A DNA stretch of 64,000 nt. Origin: Lachnospiraceae bacterium. Its GTDB lineage: Bacteria > Bacillota > Clostridia > Lachnospirales > Lachnospiraceae. The stretch covers positions 1 to 64,000 of the forward strand of contig JAIKZD010000044.1 of the NCBI GenBank assembly GCA_024682555.1, given 5' to 3'. Each line of letters begins with the position of its first letter. The stretch's first letter is position 1. The translations under genes and the position numbers were made by a program. This document shows positions 58,783 to 64,000 of the stretch, piece by piece. The notes under the pieces were generated by a model. It worked only from the letters and a program-made list of their open reading frames with translations. It was not told where the DNA came from and did no database searches.

Positions 58783-60375
58783 ATGTCTTTACTACAGGTT
58801 ACGGATCTTACCTTCTGTTATGAGGGAAGCTTTGATAATATATTCGAAAATGTATCCTTTAACGTGGATACGGACTGGAAGCTCGGCTTCATCGGCAGAA
58901 ACGGAAAGGGCAAGACTACTTTTCTGAATCTGCTTCTGGGAAAATATGAGTATAACGGCAGTATAGTGACGGACAGGCATTTTGACTATTTTCCGTATGT
59001 CATAAGTGAGAGGGATCGGGACCTGACCGTCATTGAGCTCTGTGACAGGTGGAAAAACGGGGTTGAGGAATGGAGAACGGTTAGTGAGGTAACATCGCTT
59101 AAGGCTGATCCGGAGATCCTTTACAGACCTGTCGGGACACTGTCCCACGGTGAACTGACCAAAGCCATGCTGGCTGTGCTGTTTTCCGGTGAAAACGAAT
59201 TCCTGCTGATAGATGAACCCACAAACCATCTGGATATGACCGGACGAAAGGCAGTGGGGGATTACCTTGCAAAAAAGAAGGGATTTATCCTTGTATCCCA
59301 TGACAGAGTGCTGCTTGATAAGGTCTGCGATCACATGCTGGTGCTAAACAGAAGCTCCATAGAAGTGATCTCCGGCAATTTCTCGGTCTGGCAGGAGAAT
59401 AAGGAACGCAAGGATGCTTTTGCAAAGGCGGAAAACGAAAAACATATCCGTGAGATAGGGAAACTGAAGGCCTCTGCAGACAGGGCAAAAAGATGGGCAG
59501 ACAAAAATGAGAGCACCAAGATCGGTTTTGACCCCATAAAAGAGCCCGAGAGAAACATCTCCACCAGGAGTTATATAGGCGCAAAAACAAAGAAGATGCA
59601 GTCACGGGTCAAAAACTTTGAAAAGCGCATAGACAGACAGATCGCGGAGAAGGAAGGGCTTTTAAATGACATAGAAAATGTTGAGGAGCTTAAGCTTGCT
59701 CCCCTTATCCATCATAAAAAAACCCTGGTGCAGGGAAGAGACCTGTCCATTTCCTATGAAGGTCCCGGGGAAGAAAGCAAAAAGGAAGTCATCAAGGGTC
59801 TGACCTTTCAGGCAGAGCAGGGAGATATCCTGTTTCTCAACGGGGAGAACGGCTGCGGAAAGTCAAGCCTCATTAAGGCGATCCTAAGCTCGGCCGGGTA
59901 TGAGGACGAAGAGAAGTCTGCGGCAGCAGGTGAGAAGGGCCGCGAAGAGACAGACCGCGGGGAGCAGAGCCGCATGGAGATTTCCGGAGTGCTTACAACG
60001 GCAAGCGGCCTTAAGATATCCTATGTCAGCCAGAATACTTCTTTTCTGAAGGGGACACTTAAAGATTTTGCAAAGGAAAGAGGACTTGATTACAGCAGAT
60101 TCCTGACACTTTTAAGAAAGCTTGACATGAGCAGGCTCCAGTTTGAAAAGAATATGGAGGATTATTCCGAGGGACAGAAGAAAAAGGTACTTATCGCGGC
60201 CAGTCTTATACAACCGGCGCATTTATATATCTGGGATGAGCCGCTCAACTATATTGACGTGTTTTCCAGGATTCAGATAGAGAAGCTGATCGAAATGTAC
60301 AGGCCGACCATGATACTTGTGGAGCATGATGAATACTTCAGAAATAAGCTTGCAACGGGGATACTTGATCTGTGA
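58783..60375 (+). CDS. ABC-F family ATPase (ribosome-protection/antibiotic-resistance type)
   Basis: Two ABC domains (GRNGKGKTTFL; NGENGCGKSSLIKA) without TM; LSHGELTKAML, YSEGQKKKVLIA; SD GGAGGTG before ATG 58783. Confidence 0.85.
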   Translation: MSLLQVTDLTFCYEGSFDNIFENVSFNVDTDWKLGFIGRNGKGKTTFLNLLLGKYEYNGSIVTDRHFDYFPYVISERDRDLTVIELCDRWKNGVEEWRTVSEVTSLKADPEILYRPVGTLSHGELTKAMLAVLFSGENEFLLIDEPTNHLDMTGRKAVGDYLAKKKGFILVSHDRVLLDKVCDHMLVLNRSSIEVISGNFSVWQENKERKDAFAKAENEKHIREIGKLKASADRAKRWADKNESTKIGFDPIKEPERNISTRSYIGAKTKKMQSRVKNFEKRIDRQIAEKEGLLNDIENVEELKLAPLIHHKKTLVQGRDLSISYEGPGEESKKEVIKGLTFQAEQGDILFLNGENGCGKSSLIKAILSSAGYEDEEKSAAAGEKGREETDRGEQSRMEISGVLTTASGLKISYVSQNTSFLKGTLKDFAKERGLDYSRFLTLLRKLDMSRLQFEKNMEDYSEGQKKKVLIAASLIQPAHLYIWDEPLNYIDVFSRIQIEKLIEMYRPTMILVEHDEYFRNKLATGILDL

Positions 60376-60455
60376 TCCGGGATATGTGAGCTGAGGCTGT
60401 GAACTGAGGAAAGACCGGATCATCCGGTCTTTCCCCGGGCAGCATAATGATGAGG

Positions 60456-61697
60456 TTAAAAAAACGGAAGCTCATCGGCTGCGTTCAGCTGCCAGGTATC
60501 AAAACGATCCCTTACAATGGTTTCTCTGTCTTCATTCATAAGAACGATCAGGGGCATGGGATGGCTTAAGAACATATAGAGGGATTCGGTTACCGAATAG
60601 GCTCCGATGTTGCACATAACAAAGATGTCGCCGACAGAAGGATCATCCATGGCAATATCCCTTGCCAGTACATCGCCTGTTGTACATAAAGATCCGCAAA
60701 GGGTCCATTTTGTGCCGATTCCCGGTCCTTCGCTTCCGGAAGGCCTGCCGGAAAGGTTTTCTTCATTCTTAAGGACCTTTATGACGGGGACTTTCATTCC
60801 CATCATTTGACCGTAATAATTCACATGGTTGATACCGCCGTCTAAAATACACCAGTTAGTATCGCCGGAATGTTTTATATCGACTACTTTGGTCAAATAG
60901 TATCCGCAGCTGCTTGCGATGAATCTTCCCATCTCCACCGTAAGTTCATGATCTTCGGTCAATGCCGACAGATCGTCCTTTAACTCGCGGAGGGGTCCCA
61001 GGGTATCCGCAGACTCCGCTTCATCACCGAAATAGGGGAAGGGTAAACCCGGACCGTATTCAAATACCGGAAGGGGGATATGGTATTTTTTCCTGAGCTC
61101 CTTTATAAGAGCCGATATTTTTTTCAGTTCATCCCTCTGATGATCGAGCTTTGTCCGCTGTGTTCCCGCAAAATAATGTATACCGGTAATATCGATCAGT
61201 CCGTTATCCTTGTTCTTTTTAAGGATATATTCAAGATCCTCCCGGGACATTCCAAACTGGCTTCCCGATGACAGCCTTAGGATCATCTTTACGGGTCTGT
61301 TTAAAGAGTTTACGACCTCATCCGTCAATTCATATTGCCTGATGGATTCGGCAGTAATGACGGAGACACCGTAATCCACCGCTTCCTTTAAGTCGGAGGT
61401 TTCTTTGTGTACACCCGAATATATGATCTTAGAGCCAGGAACATTATAGCGCTTACATATCGAGAGTTCCCCCGGACTGCATACCTCGAATCTGTCAACC
61501 GTATATAAAAGTGCGGGGATAAGGAAGGGATTTGCCTTGATGGAATAACAGAGCCCGATATGTCCGGTTTTATTACCGTTTAATATCCGCCTGATCCCGG
61601 AGACTCTTTCCCTTAATTCTACCTCATCAAAAAGATAGGTCGGGGTTTTGTATCTTTCCGCTATCTGTCTTAATGTTCTTTCATCAGTCATAGGCAT
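60456..61697 (-). CDS. Type III PLP-dependent decarboxylase (diaminopimelate/ornithine decarboxylase-like)
   Basis: CYSIKANPFLIPALL (PLP Lys), VCSPGEL, CGSLCTTGDVLARD motifs. Confidence 0.85.
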   Translation of the reverse strand: MPMTDERTLRQIAERYKTPTYLFDEVELRERVSGIRRILNGNKTGHIGLCYSIKANPFLIPALLYTVDRFEVCSPGELSICKRYNVPGSKIIYSGVHKETSDLKEAVDYGVSVITAESIRQYELTDEVVNSLNRPVKMILRLSSGSQFGMSREDLEYILKKNKDNGLIDITGIHYFAGTQRTKLDHQRDELKKISALIKELRKKYHIPLPVFEYGPGLPFPYFGDEAESADTLGPLRELKDDLSALTEDHELTVEMGRFIASSCGYYLTKVVDIKHSGDTNWCILDGGINHVNYYGQMMGMKVPVIKVLKNEENLSGRPSGSEGPGIGTKWTLCGSLCTTGDVLARDIAMDDPSVGDIFVMCNIGAYSVTESLYMFLSHPMPLIVLMNEDRETIVRDRFDTWQLNAADELPFF

Positions 61698-63232
61698 ACC
61701 TCCTCCAATGCTTTTCTGTCGATCTTTCCGTTTTTGTTAAGCGGAAGATCCATGGGGCCCACGGTTTTTCCCGGGATCATATAAGGCGGGAGCTTTTGAT
61801 GCAGCTTAACCGTAACTGCCTCCTTTTCCTCGGATCCCGAATATACAAGAGTGATACGTTTCTTTTTATGGTCATAAAGGCAGCAGGCTCTTTCCACTCC
61901 GTCTAAGGACATGGCAGCAGCTTCGATCTCTCCGAGCTCGATCCTCTGACCCATATGTTTTATCTGAAAATCCTTCCTTGTTGTGTATATCAGAATGCCG
62001 TTATCATCGTATTTTCCGAGGTCACCTGTTCTGTACATCCTTTCAGGGTAGGGCACGGAAGGGTTCTGCATAAAGGATGCATCCGTCCGGTCCGGGTCCC
62101 TGTAATAGCCTAAGGCCAGGCAGGTACCGGATACGCAGATCTCTCCCTCTGTATCTGTATCGGTGATCAGTCTGTCGTTTTCATCCAGCAGAAAGACCTT
62201 CTCGTTTCTGAAGGGAATACCTATGGGTATGATCTCATCTTTTTCATATTCCCTGTCAAGTATGTGGTAGGTGCAGTTACAGGTTATCTCCGTGGGACCG
62301 TAAAGATTCACATACATTGCATCGGGAAGATATTTTTTCCATTTATTCAGCTGTTTTACCGGCATTATCTCTCCGCTGAACATGATCTTTTTTATGGAAG
62401 AGGGAGTTTTGTATTCGAGACCGTTCATTATCGACACGAAACACATGGCGGAAACAGCCCATATAAGGGTGGTGACACCGTTATCGTAAAGATAATCCAT
62501 TAAGGTTGTGGGGTCCTTAAAATAGGGCCTCGGTATAAGGACTACCGCCGCACCTGTATACAGACCGCTGTAAATATCCTTTACGGATACGTCAAAATCA
62601 AAAGGGGCCTGATTTGCAAGAATGTCATCATGCCCTATTTTAAAAACGGATGTGAATTCGGTTATGAAATCAATGACCGAACGGTGAGAGACCGCTACTC
62701 CCTTCGGTGTCCCGGTGCTGCCGCTTGTAAAGTTTACATACAGGGGCTTTAGATCAAAATGTTCTTTTTCAATCACCGATAAAAGTCTTTCATCCGCTTT
62801 CGCATTACCGAGCATTTCCATGAGAGCATCGATGTCAAAAACGGGAATGTCCGAAAGACCGGGGGTTCCTTCCAGTACTCTGTTTAAACCCTCCCTGTTC
62901 TTTGAGTCCGTGATGATCATCGAAGGCATCAGTGTATTAAACACTTTCACCGCCCTGTCCGCCGGCTGTCTTACGTCCACGAAGCTGTAAAAACCGCCGG
63001 CATAAACCGTCCCGAACATCGCCACAATGGCAGAAACGCTTTTTTCCATGTAGAAAGCAGCCGATTCGATCCGGTTTGAGAGAAAATCAAGAAAAAAGGC
63101 GGCAGTCCGGCGGGAGTTATCATAGAGTTCCTTAAATGTTATTTTTCTGTCGGGATCAACAAAGGCCGTACTGTCCGGATAATTGAGTGCCGAATCTTTA
63201 AGCATCTCCAGTATGTTATTCATATAGACCAT
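61688..63232 (-). CDS. Amino acid adenylation/AMP-binding ligase (DltA-like)
   Basis: NFTSGSTGTPKGVAVSHRSVIDF, NLYGPTEITCNCTYH, YRTGDLGKYDDNGILIY core motifs. Confidence 0.88.
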   Translation of the reverse strand: MVYMNNILEMLKDSALNYPDSTAFVDPDRKITFKELYDNSRRTAAFFLDFLSNRIESAAFYMEKSVSAIVAMFGTVYAGGFYSFVDVRQPADRAVKVFNTLMPSMIITDSKNREGLNRVLEGTPGLSDIPVFDIDALMEMLGNAKADERLLSVIEKEHFDLKPLYVNFTSGSTGTPKGVAVSHRSVIDFITEFTSVFKIGHDDILANQAPFDFDVSVKDIYSGLYTGAAVVLIPRPYFKDPTTLMDYLYDNGVTTLIWAVSAMCFVSIMNGLEYKTPSSIKKIMFSGEIMPVKQLNKWKKYLPDAMYVNLYGPTEITCNCTYHILDREYEKDEIIPIGIPFRNEKVFLLDENDRLITDTDTEGEICVSGTCLALGYYRDPDRTDASFMQNPSVPYPERMYRTGDLGKYDDNGILIYTTRKDFQIKHMGQRIELGEIEAAAMSLDGVERACCLYDHKKKRITLVYSGSEEKEAVTVKLHQKLPPYMIPGKTVGPMDLPLNKNGKIDRKALEEVCL

Positions 63233-63252
63233 GTTTTATCTTCTTTCTGTTA

Positions 63253-64000
63253 TCAGCGGTATTTCTTAAGTTCCTTTATCAGCTCTTTTGTATATTCCTG
63301 CCTGCCCTTATGGGACATGTGATTCATATCTTCGTAGTTATCCGGGTCTGAATTATCATAATCCACATCCGCTGCAAGAATATGATCCGCTCCGTGCTCA
63401 TCAAGTATCTTAATGAATTCGGTACGGTATTTTTGATATACGGGATCTTCATAAAGTCTTTTATAAGGAGGTGTCTCTATGAAGATATAATCCTGACCGT
63501 CTCTGTCGCATTTTTCCATAAGCTCTTTTACGGCTTCCGTCTGGGCTTCAACGATCTGTGCGGAGCTTATGTCGAAGCTTTCATTGTCCAGATACTCCCT
63601 GCCGGGGGATACTGTTTTTTCCGTTTTAACACCCTTATAATATCTGGTGGCATATACAGGTTCCGTGAGAGGATAGGTGAACAGATCGTCAAGGCCTGAG
63701 GTGACAAAGTATTCATACATCATGGGAAGATCGGTATTACCGCTGTTTTTCATCTTTTCCCACAGGGCCTTCTTGCCTTCAAATGTGAGATCCCAGATAA
63801 CCCTGGAATCCGTAAGCATCACATCCTCGGTGATCATTAAGGGGCCAAGCTCAAATACCATGAGCTTGCAGTTACCCTTTCCCCGCTTTTTTATCTCATC
63901 ATACTGGATTGAGTTGGCAACGCACTGGTTTCCGCCGTATGAAATATCGAAAACCCTTCCGTCATATGCCTCATCCATAGCCTCCATGTCAATGTTGCAG
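63253..64000 (-). CDS. SGNH/DltD-like protein, 5' end outside window
   Basis: Frame remains open at the window edge (...CNIDMEAMDEAYDGRVFDISYGGNQ); DltD/AlgJ-like C-terminal MNHMSHKGRQEYTKELIKEL. Confidence 0.65.
   Translation of the reverse strand, partial: CNIDMEAMDEAYDGRVFDISYGGNQCVANSIQYDEIKKRGKGNCKLMVFELGPLMITEDVMLTDSRVIWDLTFEGKKALWEKMKNSGNTDLPMMYEYFVTSGLDDLFTYPLTEPVYATRYYKGVKTEKTVSPGREYLDNESFDISSAQIVEAQTEAVKELMEKCDRDGQDYIFIETPPYKRLYEDPVYQKYRTEFIKILDEHGADHILAADVDYDNSDPDNYEDMNHMSHKGRQEYTKELIKELKKYR

Noticed and set aside
1-64000. CRISPR arrays, rRNA genes, transposases/IS elements and prophage structural genes
   Set aside because: No regularly spaced repeat-spacer array, rRNA motif or transposase-like protein was seen in the sequence or ORF track.

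Overview
This window looks like a chromosomal segment from an anaerobic Clostridia/Lachnospiraceae-type bacterium; that taxonomic call is an inference from gene content. All family names come from reading motifs and from recall, with no database search. Most of the window is housekeeping: gmk, YaaR, holB, PSP1, trmN-like, rsmI, metG, tadA, nrdG, trmB, glnA, and a galactose/methylgalactoside (mgl) ABC operon with a two-component system and two extra sugar-binding proteins. The SCIFF precursor/maturase pair is also present; the precursor is missing from the ORF track. The main finding is a compact RiPP (proteusin/NHLP-type) biosynthetic operon at about 3.4-16.9 kb. It contains an SdpI-like protein, an NHLM-type HlyD secretion protein, a C39-peptidase ABC exporter, a second NHLM ABC subunit, two tandem PoyD-like radical SAM putative peptide epimerases, a 239-aa precursor with an NHLP leader ending in GG, and a large InlB-B-repeat lipoprotein. 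The precursor has a 91-aa, Ala/Val-rich core with stretches of strict Ala-x-Ala-x alternation. No methyltransferase, LanM or YcaO gene is visible, so an epimerase-only, membrane-active poly-D/L peptide is the simplest hypothesis. Other items of note are a probable uORF/attenuator leader upstream of an ABC-F gene, three TATGTTA direct repeats at exact 12-bp spacing next to a ribbon-helix-helix gene, a relic gene downstream of tRNA-Arg, and a partial dlt-like locus with a PLP decarboxylase at the right edge.
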